A stretch of DNA of 27,708 nucleotides from JBBQVZ01 sp038211015 (GCA_038211015.1 JBBQVZ010000032.1:1-27708), one strand, 5' to 3'; shown: positions 1 through 7,941, counted from the stretch's first letter. The notes: generated by a model not told the origin, from the letters alone. Translations and numbers: made by a program.

Positions 1-52
1 CGATGATCGTCCGGGCCTCGTCGAGCGTCGCGCCGTCGAAGATGGTCATCAT
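1..52 (-). CDS. nuoE: NADH-quinone oxidoreductase subunit E, N-terminal fragment
   Basis: Only the first codons are present; the gene runs off the left edge. An ATG overlaps the nuoD stop in an ATGA junction and opens a frame reading MMTIFDGATLDEARTII. A second ATG directly follows, so the start may be three bases later. The assignment rests mostly on gene order, since nuoE follows nuoD in the standard operon, and on the weak resemblance of this peptide to the helical start of NuoE. NuoE carries a [2Fe-2S] cluster in the peripheral arm of complex I, but none of its cysteines fall inside the window. Confidence 0.6.
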   Translation of the reverse strand, partial: MMTIFDGATLDEARTII

Positions 53-1317
53 CGGTCGACACCCCCCATCACGGGGTCGATGCTCGCGATCGATGCGATG
101 GCATCGGCGATGAGGTAGCCCTCGACCATCTTCGGTGTCGCCTGCAGGTTCACGAACGACGGATCGCGGATCTTCACCCGGTAGGGCCGATGCTCCCCAT
201 CGGACACGACGTAGAAACCGAGCTCGCCGCGCGGCGACTCCACCGCCTGATAGACCTCGCCCGGCGGGACCTCCACCCCCTGTGTCACCATCTTGAAGTG
301 GTAGATCAGCGCCTCCATCGACTCCTCCATGATGTGACGGACGTAGGCGTTGGAGTTGCCGATGCCGTCGGGACCCACCTCGAGCTGCGCCGGCCAGCGG
401 ACCTTCGGATCCTCGACCATCACCGGCCCCGGCTCCTCGAGCCGCTCCAGACACTGTTCGACGATGCGCATCGACTGACGCATCTCGTCGAGGCGGATCG
501 CGTATCGCGCGTACGAGTCGGCATCGTTGCGGACGGGCACGTCGAAGTCGTAGGTCTCGTATCCCCCGTACGGCATGTCCTTGCGCAGGTCCACCGCGAC
601 GCCGGCGGCCCGGAGCATGGGTCCCGTGACGCCGAACGCGAGCGCGTCGGCCGCGGAGAGGACGCCGACGCCGCGGTTGCGCTCCACCCAGATCGGATTC
701 TCGGAGAGCAGCGACTCGAACTCGTCGATCCGTCCGGGCATGACCCGCAGGAACTCGCGGATCTTGCCCATCCCCTCCTCGTGGATGTCCATGATCACGC
801 CGCCGATCCGGATGTACGCGTGGTTCATGCGCAACCCCGTGACGGACTCGAACACGTCCATCAGGACCTCGCGCTCGCGGAAGCCGTAGAGCATGACGCT
901 CACCGCGCCCAGCTCGAGACCGCCGGTCGCGAGCCACACCAGGTGCGAGGAGATGCGGTTCAGCTCGCAGAACAGGACGCGGATCACCTGTGCGCGAGCC
1001 GGCGCCTCGATGCCCAGCAGGCGTTCGACCGCCAGGCAGTAGCCGAGCTCGTTGAAGAACGGCGACAGGTAGTCGGCGCGCGTGACGTACGTGATGCCCT
1101 GCATCCACGTCCGGTACTCGGTGTTCTTCTCGATCCCGGTGTGGAGGTACCCGATGATCGGCTTGCATGTGATCACGGTCTCGCCGTCGAGCTCCAGCAG
1201 CAGCCGCAACACGCCGTGCGTCGACGGGTGCTGCGGTCCCATGTTGATGATCATGGTCTCCTGCCGGATCTCTCCGGAGGAGTCGCGGAGCGGGGCGTCG
1301 GTCGGCGTTCCCTGCAT
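49..1317 (-). CDS. nuoD: NADH-quinone oxidoreductase subunit D (49 kDa subunit)
   Basis: This 422-residue protein is the NuoD subunit of complex I, which with NuoB forms the quinone-binding pocket at the junction of peripheral and membrane arms. The N-terminal INMGPQHPSTHGVLRL block and the C-terminal end DPVMGGVDR are family hallmarks. Internal blocks such as GYLHTGIEK, YLSPFFNE and ELNRISSHLVW are also typical. Length is normal for the family. The ATG lies four bases after the nuoC stop and the stop overlaps the putative nuoE start, so the gene sits inside a translationally coupled operon. As expected for NuoD, the ancestral hydrogenase Ni-binding cysteines are absent. Confidence 0.97.
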   Translation of the reverse strand: MQGTPTDAPLRDSSGEIRQETMIINMGPQHPSTHGVLRLLLELDGETVITCKPIIGYLHTGIEKNTEYRTWMQGITYVTRADYLSPFFNELGYCLAVERLLGIEAPARAQVIRVLFCELNRISSHLVWLATGGLELGAVSVMLYGFREREVLMDVFESVTGLRMNHAYIRIGGVIMDIHEEGMGKIREFLRVMPGRIDEFESLLSENPIWVERNRGVGVLSAADALAFGVTGPMLRAAGVAVDLRKDMPYGGYETYDFDVPVRNDADSYARYAIRLDEMRQSMRIVEQCLERLEEPGPVMVEDPKVRWPAQLEVGPDGIGNSNAYVRHIMEESMEALIYHFKMVTQGVEVPPGEVYQAVESPRGELGFYVVSDGEHRPYRVKIRDPSFVNLQATPKMVEGYLIADAIASIASIDPVMGGVDR

Positions 1318-1321
1318 GGGT

Positions 1322-1822
1322 CTAGGTCGTCGTGCGCTGATCGACGGGCGGGATGGATGCGCCGTGATAGCGCGTGTTCACGCCTCCCAGCTCTTCATCC
1401 TTGCGCAGCGGGAAGCCCTCCCAGTCGTCGGGCAGGAGGATCCGCGTGAGGTCCGGATGACCGTCGAACACGATCCCGTAGAAGTCGAAGACCTCGCGCT
1501 CGTGCCAGTTCGCGGTGGGGAACAACGCGGTGACCGACGGGACGTGCGGGTCGGACTCGGGCACGCCCACCTTCAGACGGATCCGATGCTTCGCCGCCAT
1601 GGAACGGAGCTCGTACGCGACCCAGAAGCGGGGATCCTGGTCCGGCCAGTCCGCGGCCGTGAGACACGAGAGGAAGTCGAACGACAGGTCGGGGTCGTCT
1701 CGGAGCGAGGTGAGTGCCCCATGGAGATCGTCGCGACCAACGACGACCGTGACCTCGTCGCGGGCCACGAGCACGTCGGCGAAGCGCTCACGGGCGCGTT
1801 CCGCGAGCTCGACGGTCATCAT
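1322..1822 (-). CDS. nuoC: NADH-quinone oxidoreductase subunit C (30 kDa subunit)
   Basis: This 166-residue protein is the NuoC subunit, part of the connecting module of complex I. The signature stretch WHEREVFDFYGIVFDGHPDL followed by RILLPDDWEGFPLRKD is diagnostic of the 30 kDa subunit. The frame stays open well upstream, but the extra N-terminal residues are a shadow of nuoB. I chose the ATG at 1822 (MMTVELAERA) because it overlaps the nuoB stop as ATGA, matching the coupling seen across this operon, and gives a family-like length. NuoC is not fused to NuoD here, unlike in some enterobacteria. Confidence 0.95.
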   Translation of the reverse strand: MMTVELAERARERFADVLVARDEVTVVVGRDDLHGALTSLRDDPDLSFDFLSCLTAADWPDQDPRFWVAYELRSMAAKHRIRLKVGVPESDPHVPSVTALFPTANWHEREVFDFYGIVFDGHPDLTRILLPDDWEGFPLRKDEELGGVNTRYHGASIPPVDQRTTT

Positions 1823-2337
1823 CGGAACGTCTCCGATTTCCGCACCTTCTCCTGCAGCTTCAAGATCCCGTGCATCAGCATCTCGGGCTTGGGCGGACAG
1901 CCGGGCACGTAGACGTCGACGGGAACGACGGTGTCCACGCCCTGGACGATCGCGTAGTTCGTGAACATGCCGCCGGCGGAGGCGCAGACCCCCATGGAGA
2001 TGACCCATCGGGGCTCGGGCATCTGGTCGTAGATCCGCCGGAGCACCGGAGCCATCTTCTGGGAGACGCGACCCGCCACGATCATCAGGTCGGCCTGACG
2101 CGGCGAGCCGCGGAACAGCTCCATCCCCCATCGCGAGAGGTCGTACTGGCCGGCGCCGGCCGACATCATCTCGATCGCGCAACACGCCAGGCCGAAAGTT
2201 GCCGGCCACATCGACTGCTTCCGAGCCCATCCCACCGCGCGGTCCAACGTGGTGAGCAGGATGCCGCGCTCGACCTCCTCCTCGATCTCCTCGGGCGTGG
2301 TTCCCAGGTGGACGCCCTCCAGGCGCTCAACGGGCAC
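1819..2337 (-). CDS. nuoB: NADH-quinone oxidoreductase subunit B (PSST subunit)
   Basis: This 172-residue protein carries the terminal N2 [4Fe-4S] cluster that passes electrons to quinone. The four ligand cysteines are visible: the tandem pair C52-C53 in FGLACCAIEMM, C118 in GVCASAGGMF and C147 in YVPGCPPKPE. The stretch RGSPRQADLMIVAGRVSQKM is also typical. Its start overlaps the end of nuoA by 11 bases and its stop overlaps the nuoC start. An acidic N-terminal stretch (EEIEEEVERG) precedes the conserved core. Peripheral membrane subunit of the complex I connecting module. Confidence 0.97.
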   Translation of the reverse strand: MPVERLEGVHLGTTPEEIEEEVERGILLTTLDRAVGWARKQSMWPATFGLACCAIEMMSAGAGQYDLSRWGMELFRGSPRQADLMIVAGRVSQKMAPVLRRIYDQMPEPRWVISMGVCASAGGMFTNYAIVQGVDTVVPVDVYVPGCPPKPEMLMHGILKLQEKVRKSETFR

Positions 2338-2770
2338 CGGCGACCTCCAAGGGCGGCTCCGACGGAGCGACGACGTCGATCCCCTCTTCCACCGGCGTCA
2401 CGACGGACCAGTCCAGCCCGCCCTTGCGCCACACGTAGACATAGGCGACGAACACGAGCGCGATGAACACCGCCATCTCGCCCAGGCCGAACAAGCCGAG
2501 GTCGCGGAAGGCGACCGCCCACGGGAAGAGGAAGATCGTTTCGATGTCGAAGATGATGAAGAGCATCGCGACGACGTAGAACTTGACCGAGAACTTCTCG
2601 CCGCCGGGCAGGCGCACCGGATCGTTCCCGCACTCGTACGCCGAGAGCTTCACGAGGTTCGGGCGGTGCGGCCGCAGCTTCGAGGACGCCGTCAGCGATG
2701 CGACCGCGAACACCAACGCCACGATCGCCAGGACCAAGATGGGGAGGTAGGGGCTCAGCACGGGCGGCAT
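2327..2770 (-). CDS. nuoA: NADH-quinone oxidoreductase subunit A
   Basis: This 147-residue membrane protein has the three transmembrane helices expected of NuoA, at about residues 5-27, 64-88 and 93-115. The loop after helix 1 contains YECGNDP, the cysteine-bearing switch loop of the subunit that lines the quinone channel, and helix 2 holds the conserved FIIFDIETIFLFPW motif. I prefer the ATG at 2770 (MPPVLSPYLP) because the upstream in-frame extension is basic, unlike the family, and runs into the menJ-like gene. The start lies 13 bases after the menJ-like stop, so both should share the Rex-controlled transcript. Confidence 0.95.
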   Translation of the reverse strand: MPPVLSPYLPILVLAIVALVFAVASLTASSKLRPHRPNLVKLSAYECGNDPVRLPGGEKFSVKFYVVAMLFIIFDIETIFLFPWAVAFRDLGLFGLGEMAVFIALVFVAYVYVWRKGGLDWSVVTPVEEGIDVVAPSEPPLEVAGAR

Positions 2771-2783
2771 CCTACTTCCACGA

Positions 2784-4031
2784 TCACGAACGCGCTCTCG
2801 CGACCTGCTCCAACAGATAGAAGAGTCGATCCTGTGCGTCGCCGTCACGGCCGTCGCTCAGGTTCCCCATCACGCGGAGCGCGAAGTTCATCACCAAGGG
2901 GCGGGGAAGCATGAATCGCGTGGCCAAGCCCATGATCGTCGGCTTGCCCACCGCACGCGCGAACCCTCGACCGATCGCGAAGTACCGGCCGTAGCGTTGG
3001 CGGAGCGCCGTCGGATACATCATGGTCAAGCCGGGGCGGTGTTGCACCAGGGCCTCGTGCACCAGATCCGCCGCCATCTCGCCGGTCTCCATGGCGTATG
3101 CGATGCCTTCTCCGTTGAACGGGTTCACGGCGCCGGCGGCGTCGCCCACCAGCAGCATCCCCGGCACGGCCTGCGGCGACCGGTTGAAGCTCATGGGGAG
3201 CGGCCCGGAGAGCAGGCGTCCCTCGGCGGTGTCCTCCGATACGCCGAACGACGGCGGCAGCATGGTGGCGAATGCGTTGAACAGTCGCTGTGCCGAGACG
3301 TCCTTGAAGTTCTTGAACGTGTTGAGCAGCCCGGCGCCCAGGTTGATCGTGCCGCCCGCCACCGGGAACAGCCACCCGTAACCCGGCAGGAGGAGATCGC
3401 CTTCCCAGAGGTCCAGCCACGATTCGAGCCACGGCCCCGGGTGGTAGTCCGTGCGGTAGTACCGGCGCGCGGCGATCCCGAGCGGACGGCTCTCGTCGCG
3501 GACGATCCCGGCCGACTTGGCGAAACGGGACGCGGCACCATCGGACGCGACCACGAACCGCGCCCGGATCTCGGTGGGCTCTGCGTCCTTGTCCTCGACC
3601 GAGCGGATCGTCGCTCCGCGGACCCACCCATCGCTCATGAGGGGAACGAGAGCCTCGGTCCGCTCCATCAGCCGCGCCCCGGCCTTCTGCGCGCGTTGGA
3701 TCAGGAGCGCGTCGAAGTCGTGGCGCGTTCGCACCAAGCCGTAGTCCGGGAACGTCTGCAGATCTGGGAACGGCAGCTCGATCATGGCCTCGCGGGAATG
3801 GACCCTCAGGCCCTTCACTCGCTCGAAGCCGGGCTCGGCGGGATCCACGCCCATCTTGAGGAGCGCGGCCACTCCGCGGGGTGTCAGCCCGTCTCCACAC
3901 ACCTTTTCGCGCGGAAAGGCGGAACGTTCGACGACCGTCACGTCGACGCCGTGTCGCGCGAGGTGGTACGCGGTGGCGGACCCGCCGGGACCCGCTCCGA
4001 CGACCAGGACATCCGTCTCCAACCGGTTCAC
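2784..4031 (-). CDS. menJ: Geranylgeranyl reductase family flavoprotein, probable menaquinone reductase
   Basis: This 415-residue FAD protein belongs to the geranylgeranyl/digeranylgeranyl reductase family. The N-terminal Rossmann motif GAGPGG (residues 12-17), the CGDGLTPRG stretch (45-53), the ASDGA block (162-166) and the second FAD motif GDAAGAVNPFNGEG (296-309) are all visible. The actinobacterial homologue MenJ saturates one double bond of the menaquinone side chain, which fits first place in a complex I operon and a nearby polyprenyl synthase. Chlorophyll or archaeal-lipid roles are unlikely in this context. Start is GTG at 4031, with a purine-rich GAGGGGGAG five or so bases upstream. 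Substrate is inferred, not proven. Confidence 0.82.
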   Translation of the reverse strand: MNRLETDVLVVGAGPGGSATAYHLARHGVDVTVVERSAFPREKVCGDGLTPRGVAALLKMGVDPAEPGFERVKGLRVHSREAMIELPFPDLQTFPDYGLVRTRHDFDALLIQRAQKAGARLMERTEALVPLMSDGWVRGATIRSVEDKDAEPTEIRARFVVASDGAASRFAKSAGIVRDESRPLGIAARRYYRTDYHPGPWLESWLDLWEGDLLLPGYGWLFPVAGGTINLGAGLLNTFKNFKDVSAQRLFNAFATMLPPSFGVSEDTAEGRLLSGPLPMSFNRSPQAVPGMLLVGDAAGAVNPFNGEGIAYAMETGEMAADLVHEALVQHRPGLTMMYPTALRQRYGRYFAIGRGFARAVGKPTIMGLATRFMLPRPLVMNFALRVMGNLSDGRDGDAQDRLFYLLEQVARARS

Positions 4032-4046
4032 GCGCTCCCCCTCGGC

Positions 4047-4072
4047 GAGCTTGTGAAAGGGTTCACAAGCTC
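4047..4072. promoter_or_regulatory. Rex-type operator 1, menJ-nuo promoter
   Basis: The core TTGTGAAAGGGTTCACAA (4051-4068) is a perfect inverted repeat of TTGTGAA around a 4-base spacer, which is the known Rex operator consensus. The symmetry extends four more bases on each side (GAGC/GCTC). It ends 16 bases upstream of the menJ-like GTG, just downstream of the candidate -10, so bound Rex would block transcription. A rex gene lies in the same window (22314-23003). Confidence 0.88.
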
Positions 4073-4101
4073 AGGCTACCGGCATGTGAAGGGCTTCACA
4101 A
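4073..4101 (-). promoter_or_regulatory. Candidate sigma-A-type promoter for menJ-nuo
   Basis: On the minus strand TTGTGA (4096-4101) and TAGCCT (4073-4078) are separated by exactly 17 bases. The match to TTGACA/TATAAT is only moderate (4/6 and 3/6), but the boxes interlock with the two Rex operators: one covers the -35 region, the other lies immediately after the -10. Inference from spacing; no transcript data. Confidence 0.5.
4084..4101. promoter_or_regulatory. Rex-type operator 2, menJ-nuo promoter
   Basis: ATGTGAAGGGCTTCACAA matches the Rex consensus TTGTGAAnnnnTTCACAA with one mismatch at the outer base. Its centre lies 33 bases, about three helical turns, from the centre of operator 1, so two Rex dimers could bind on the same DNA face. 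It covers the candidate -35 hexamer and part of the spacer. Confidence 0.8.
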
Positions 4102-4162
4102 GGCAGCCTACGCCGGTCCCGGCGGAAGGCCAAACCGAGGCTGCGGGTCATCTTGCCTCTTG

Positions 4163-4199
4163 GCGCTCCTAGCGCTGCCCCGTGGCCAACCCGTTGGCC
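4163..4199 (-). terminator. Tandem hairpins after the split-barrel gene
   Basis: Immediately after the stop of the FMN-binding protein gene, GGCCAAC and GTTGGCC (4184-4199) form a 7-bp tight hairpin, followed by a 5-bp hairpin GCGCT/AGCGC (4163-4175). There is no T-tract, so a classical intrinsic terminator is not shown. The position suggests insulation of the polyprenyl synthase unit from the Rex-controlled promoter. Confidence 0.35.
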
Positions 4200-4201
4200 C
4201 C

Positions 4202-4636
4202 TCAGGTGGCCGTTCGGTGGTCCCAGGCGTCCGCGGTCGCGATCTTCACGCGGAGGAATCCGAGGCTCGACACCTGCCGCGTCAGACGCTCGAACCCATC
4301 ACCGGCGAACATCGAGCGGTACTTCTCGTGCCAGGTAGACATCACTCCACGGACGTCCGGGTGCTCGGCGAGCACGCCTTCGGCCGCTCCGTCGACGCGA
4401 ACGCCCGTCAGCTCCGTCCAATCCCGGCCGCGGTCGATCACGACCGAGACGCGCGGATCATGGAGCACGTTCTCCCAGCTCGCGTCGCCCCGCCGCGTCG
4501 AGACGAACAGGCCGTCCTCCTGCCACACGAACCAACGGGGCGCGACGTGCGGTGCTCCCGACGGATCGAGCGTCGAGACATGGCAGTTCGGCACGTCGCG
4601 GAAGGCCCGCCGCAGGAACTCGAGATCACCGGTCAT
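4202..4636 (-). CDS. Pyridoxamine 5'-phosphate oxidase-like FMN/F420-binding split-barrel protein
   Basis: This 144-residue soluble protein resembles the small split-barrel flavin/deazaflavin family common in Actinomycetota. The N-terminal pattern CHVSTLDPSGAPHVAPRWFVWQ, then the strand carrying LFVSTRRGDASWENVLHDPRVSVVID, follows the usual order of barrel strands. The specific cofactor (FMN, F420 or heme) and substrate cannot be read from sequence. Its ATG overlaps the stop of the polyprenyl synthase gene as ATGA, so the two are translationally coupled, which may point to a role in quinone or isoprenoid metabolism. That link is inference. Confidence 0.75.
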   Translation of the reverse strand: MTGDLEFLRRAFRDVPNCHVSTLDPSGAPHVAPRWFVWQEDGLFVSTRRGDASWENVLHDPRVSVVIDRGRDWTELTGVRVDGAAEGVLAEHPDVRGVMSTWHEKYRSMFAGDGFERLTRQVSSLGFLRVKIATADAWDHRTAT

Positions 4637-5520
4637 CCGTTCGCCACCAGATCGGCGAGCGCGGAGAGCGCCTCTGCCGCCCCGGGGTCGAGGCCGGGGG
4701 GATCCAGCTCAGCCCTGGCCTGCCCGATGAGGCCGGAGACCCGCCCTGCCGCGAGCGTCGCCTCGCCATCCCGCTCGTCGTCCAGGAGCTGGAACGCCAG
4801 TCCGAGCGGTGCGCCGTAGGCGGACAGGACGGCCGTGACGACCGGGTCGCCGTCCGCGAGCGCGGCGCCGATCAGCAGCGGTCCCTCGACGGTGTAGGAC
4901 CCGCCCTTGAGCGTCGCCGCCAAACCCGCGTCGGCATCGCCGCCGGCCACGTCCAGGGATTGCCCGAGCGCCATGTCCGTCCGCATCCGGTGGTAGCGAT
5001 CGAGCGCGGCGATCAAGGGGTGGGGTTCGAACCCCGACGTCAACAGCAGACGATCGGCGAGGACCGCGGCGAGGTCTCCCGCCAGCAGCGCGAGGGACAT
5101 GCCGGCACGCTCGGGGTCCGACGATCCCCGCGATCGGGCCCGATCGGCGAGTTGGATCGCGCTTGCGGGAGCGCCGCGCCGTTCCGGGCTCCGATCCATG
5201 AGGTCGTCGTGGATCAGCGCCATGGTGTGGAGCAACTCGAGGGCGGAGGCCGCCCGCTCGATGGGCTCGCCGTCGACGCCTCCCGCCGCCCGGTAGCCCC
5301 AGTAACAGAACGCCGGACGGAGGCGCTTGCCGCCGGCCGCGATCAGCCGGATCACCTCGTCGACCGTGAGCAAAGCTTCCGGCGCGACGGTCGCCATCTC
5401 TGCGCGGACGCCGGACAGGAAGGCGTCCAGCGTCCGATCGATGCGAGCTCGCAGCGCGATGAGCTCCGGCGGCATCTGAAGGGTCCGGTCGGCCGACATC
5501 GACATCAGTATCGCAAGCAC
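4633..5520 (-). CDS. Trans-polyprenyl diphosphate synthase
   Basis: This 295-residue protein is an isoprenyl chain-elongating synthase that condenses isopentenyl diphosphate with an allylic diphosphate. The GGKRLRP motif (63-69), the first aspartate-rich motif DDLMD (105-109) and a second DDERD (247-251) are present and bind Mg-diphosphate. In mycobacteria a similar enzyme (GrcC1) neighbours menJ, so supply of the menaquinone side chain is plausible, though carotenoid or undecaprenyl-type products cannot be ruled out. The GTG at 5520 has a GGGGGA sequence seven bases upstream; ATGs at 5505 and 5499 are alternatives. The gene is divergent from ctaA-ctaB, with only 48 bases between. Confidence 0.88.
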   Translation of the reverse strand: MLAILMSMSADRTLQMPPELIALRARIDRTLDAFLSGVRAEMATVAPEALLTVDEVIRLIAAGGKRLRPAFCYWGYRAAGGVDGEPIERAASALELLHTMALIHDDLMDRSPERRGAPASAIQLADRARSRGSSDPERAGMSLALLAGDLAAVLADRLLLTSGFEPHPLIAALDRYHRMRTDMALGQSLDVAGGDADAGLAATLKGGSYTVEGPLLIGAALADGDPVVTAVLSAYGAPLGLAFQLLDDERDGEATLAAGRVSGLIGQARAELDPPGLDPGAAEALSALADLVANG

Positions 5521-5568
5521 GGCTCCATCCCCCGGTGGATATCATGAGCGCGGCTCAGGGCCGACCCC

Positions 5569-7407
5569 ATGAATCGCTTCCAGAAGCTCGCGCTCACCAC
5601 CGCCGCCGCGACGATCGTGCTGTTCGCTGTCGGCGGCCTGGTCCGCGGCACCGGCTCGGGACTCGGGTGCTCGACGTGGCCCGAGTGCACGCCCGGACGC
5701 CTCTTCCCCTCGGGAACGGTGCATTCGCTGATCGAGTTCTCGCACCGGTTCCTCGTCTTCGTGGTGTCGGTACTGGTCGTCGCGACGGCCGCGGTGGCGT
5801 GGCGGCAGCACCGGCACATCGGATCGCTCGTGTGGCCTGCCACGGCGGCGTTCCCGCTCGTGATCGGGCAGGCGATCCTCGGCGGCGTCGTGGTCCACAC
5901 GGATCTGAACCCGTGGTGGGTCACGGCCCACTTCGCGGTAGCGCTCGCGTTCGTGGCCGATGTGATCTTCGTGGCGGCCAACGCGTTCTTGGTCGTGAAG
6001 GTCCCGGAGGAGGGGCGCGAGGCGAGGATGGATGGAGGGAGCTTCGCCGGGCTCACGCTGTTCACCGCGGTGGCGACCGGCGCCCTGCTCCTCGTCGGCA
6101 CGTACGTCCGCGCGCGGTCGGCCGGGCTCGCGTTCACCGATTGGCCGCTGATGAACGGGCGGCTGGTTCCGGCGCTCGGCGGCGCGGCGACGGCGATGTT
6201 CGCGCACCGACTCCTGGCGGCGGGTGTGTTCCTGCTGGTGCTGTGGGTCGCGATCCGGGCGCGCACGATGGCGACGCGCTCGAAGGATCTGGTGGTGCTC
6301 TCCACGCTCGCGCTCTGCCTGTTCCTCGGACAGATCGTCTCGGGGGCGCTGAACGTGTGGTCGCGCCTGCGACCGTGGGCGGTCGTGCTTCACGTGGCGC
6401 TGTCGGTGCTGATCTGGGCGACGCTCGTCGCCCTGACCGCCGTGTCCAGGCGGCTGGCCGCGCACGCCGTCTCGCTCGGGCAGCCGAACACGGATCCCGA
6501 CGGCGACACGACGCCGCCTGCCGGAGGCGGCTCGCTCCGTGACACGATCGTCGCCTACATCCGTCTGACGAAGCCGCGGATCATCGTCCTGCTGTTGATC
6601 ACCACCATCCCCGCCATGATCCTTGCCGCGCAGGGGCTACCGCCGATCGGGCTGATGCTCGCGACGCTGGTGGGCGGCACGGTGGCCGCCGGTTCGGCCA
6701 ACGCGATCAACATGTACCTCGACCGGGACATCGACGAGATCATGCGCCGGACGAGGAGCCGGCCGCTGCCCGCGCACACGGTGACACCCGACCACGCGCT
6801 GCGGTTCGGATTCGTCCTCGGGGCCGTCTCCTACTTCTTCCTGTCGATCACGGTGAACGTGCTGGCGGCGACGCTCGCGCTCTCGGCGATCGCGTTCTAT
6901 GTCTTCGTCTACACCATGTGGCTGAAGCGCACCACGACGCAGAACATCGTGATCGGCGGAGCTGCCGGAGCGGTCCCCGCGCTGGTCGGATGGGCCGCCG
7001 TGACGGGGACCCTCGCCGCCCCTGCCTGGGTCCTGTTCGCGATCATCTTCGTCTGGACGCCGCCGCATTTCTGGGCGCTCTCGATCCGGTTCAGCGGCGA
7101 CTACGCGGCGGCCGGCGTCCCGATGCTTCCGGTCGTGAAGGGGGAGGACGAGACCCGCCGGCAGATCTTCCTGTATTCGCTCGTGCTATTCGGAACGTCG
7201 CTCCTGCTGTATCCGGTCGGGAGCATGGGCCCGATCTACCTGTCCACGGCGATCGTGCTGGGCGGCGTCTTCGTGTACCGGGCGCTCCGTCTGTGGCGCG
7301 AGCCCGACCCGGACGGCGCGTGGGGCGTCTTCAAGTACTCGATCGTGTACCTGGCCGCGTTGTTCGGCGCCGTCGCGATAGACGCGCTGGTCCCGCTCGA
7401 ACGCTGA
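5569..7407 (+). CDS. ctaA-ctaB: Heme A synthase / protoheme IX farnesyltransferase fusion (CtaA-CtaB)
   Basis: A single 612-residue membrane protein joins both steps of heme A production. Residues 1-295 are CtaA/Cox15-like, with the extracytoplasmic cysteine pair C34/C40 and four helix histidines H59, H121, H213 and H275 as heme ligands. After a Pro/Gly-rich linker (about 305-322) comes CtaB/Cox10, with the prenyltransferase motif N381-xxx-D385-xxx-D389 and later FSGDYAAAGVPMLPVV. CtaB farnesylates heme B to heme O and CtaA oxidises it to heme A, so fusion could channel heme O. The second CtaA cysteine pair found in Bacillus is replaced here (AGLAFTDWPLMNG, residues 185-197). The product serves the caa3 oxidase encoded nearby. 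Confidence 0.95.
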   Translation: MNRFQKLALTTAAATIVLFAVGGLVRGTGSGLGCSTWPECTPGRLFPSGTVHSLIEFSHRFLVFVVSVLVVATAAVAWRQHRHIGSLVWPATAAFPLVIGQAILGGVVVHTDLNPWWVTAHFAVALAFVADVIFVAANAFLVVKVPEEGREARMDGGSFAGLTLFTAVATGALLLVGTYVRARSAGLAFTDWPLMNGRLVPALGGAATAMFAHRLLAAGVFLLVLWVAIRARTMATRSKDLVVLSTLALCLFLGQIVSGALNVWSRLRPWAVVLHVALSVLIWATLVALTAVSRRLAAHAVSLGQPNTDPDGDTTPPAGGGSLRDTIVAYIRLTKPRIIVLLLITTIPAMILAAQGLPPIGLMLATLVGGTVAAGSANAINMYLDRDIDEIMRRTRSRPLPAHTVTPDHALRFGFVLGAVSYFFLSITVNVLAATLALSAIAFYVFVYTMWLKRTTTQNIVIGGAAGAVPALVGWAAVTGTLAAPAWVLFAIIFVWTPPHFWALSIRFSGDYAAAGVPMLPVVKGEDETRRQIFLYSLVLFGTSLLLYPVGSMGPIYLSTAIVLGGVFVYRALRLWREPDPDGAWGVFKYSIVYLAALFGAVAIDALVPLER

Positions 7408-7412
7408 GCGGG
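7392..7412. terminator. Possible bidirectional hairpin at convergent gene ends
   Basis: CCCGCTC (7392-7398) and GAGCGGG (7406-7412) form a 7-bp stem with a 7-base loop whose end touches the ctaA-ctaB stop codon. The neighbouring ResA-like gene ends two bases further on the other strand. No T-tract follows on either side, so activity as a terminator is uncertain. Confidence 0.35.
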
Positions 7413-7413
7413 T

Positions 7414-7941
7414 TCACTCCGGGAGCGCCAGGACCTCGTCGATCAGCCCCTTCAGCTGGGCCGCGTCGGTCTGCCCGTACACCGACCACCGGATGATGCC
7501 CGCGCGATCGATCACGTACGTGTCCGGCAGCCCGAAGAACGCGAAGTCGTCCGCCCAGGCGCCCGGCTCGTCCACGATGCTCGGGTAGGGCACCGCGAAC
7601 TCCTTGACCCATGCCCGAGCCTTGGCCGTGTCGTCCCGCTCGTTCACACCTAAGAATTCGACGCCCCGGTCCCGGTAGTCGTCCGAGAGCTCCACGAGCT
7701 CCGGTTGCTCGTCGCGGCACGGATCGCACCAGGTCGCCCAGAAGTTGACGACCACGACCTTCCCTCGGAAGTCGGCGAGGGCGATGGCTCCGCCCTGCAC
7801 GGTATCGCCGGCCAGTGCCGGGGCCGGTTTGCTCATCGCCTCCGCCCCGAGCGGATCGTCCTCGCCGGCCGACCCCGTACATGCCGCGGCCAACAGCACG
7901 AGCGCGACGGCGGCCGGGACGAGAGCGCGTCGGCGGCTCAT
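7414..7941 (-). CDS. resA: ResA/TlpA-like thiol-disulfide oxidoreductase lipoprotein
   Basis: This 175-residue protein has a lipoprotein signal (hydrophobic stretch ending LLAAAC, acylated Cys21) and a thioredoxin fold with active site WCDPC (71-75) in NFWATWCDPCRDEQPEL. The cis-proline region is in GLPDTYVID. ResA-type proteins keep apocytochrome c cysteines reduced before heme attachment. Its last-place position in a cluster with ccdA, resB and ccsB supports that role, completing the System II set. A generic TlpA reductase for CuA maturation of the oxidase is also possible. ATG at 7941 is preferred over an in-frame GTG at 7950 because it starts MSRRR, a normal signal n-region. Confidence 0.85.
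   Translation of the reverse strand: MSRRRALVPAAVALVLLAAACTGSAGEDDPLGAEAMSKPAPALAGDTVQGGAIALADFRGKVVVVNFWATWCDPCRDEQPELVELSDDYRDRGVEFLGVNERDDTAKARAWVKEFAVPYPSIVDEPGAWADDFAFFGLPDTYVIDRAGIIRWSVYGQTDAAQLKGLIDEVLALPE

Noticed and set aside
190..1449. Long plus-strand open frame of 419 codons opposite nuoD
   Set aside because: GC-rich antisense shadow; composition rich in His, Arg and Asp and no recognisable domain, while nuoD is certain.
1823..2230. N-terminal extension of the nuoC frame
   Set aside because: It overlaps nuoB entirely and is rich in Arg/Gly without similarity to NuoC; the ATGA start at 1822 fits better.
5540..5545. TATCAT as the -10 box of ctaA-ctaB
   Set aside because: It has 5/6 match but no -35 at 16-18 bases, and the 48-base divergent gap leaves little support.
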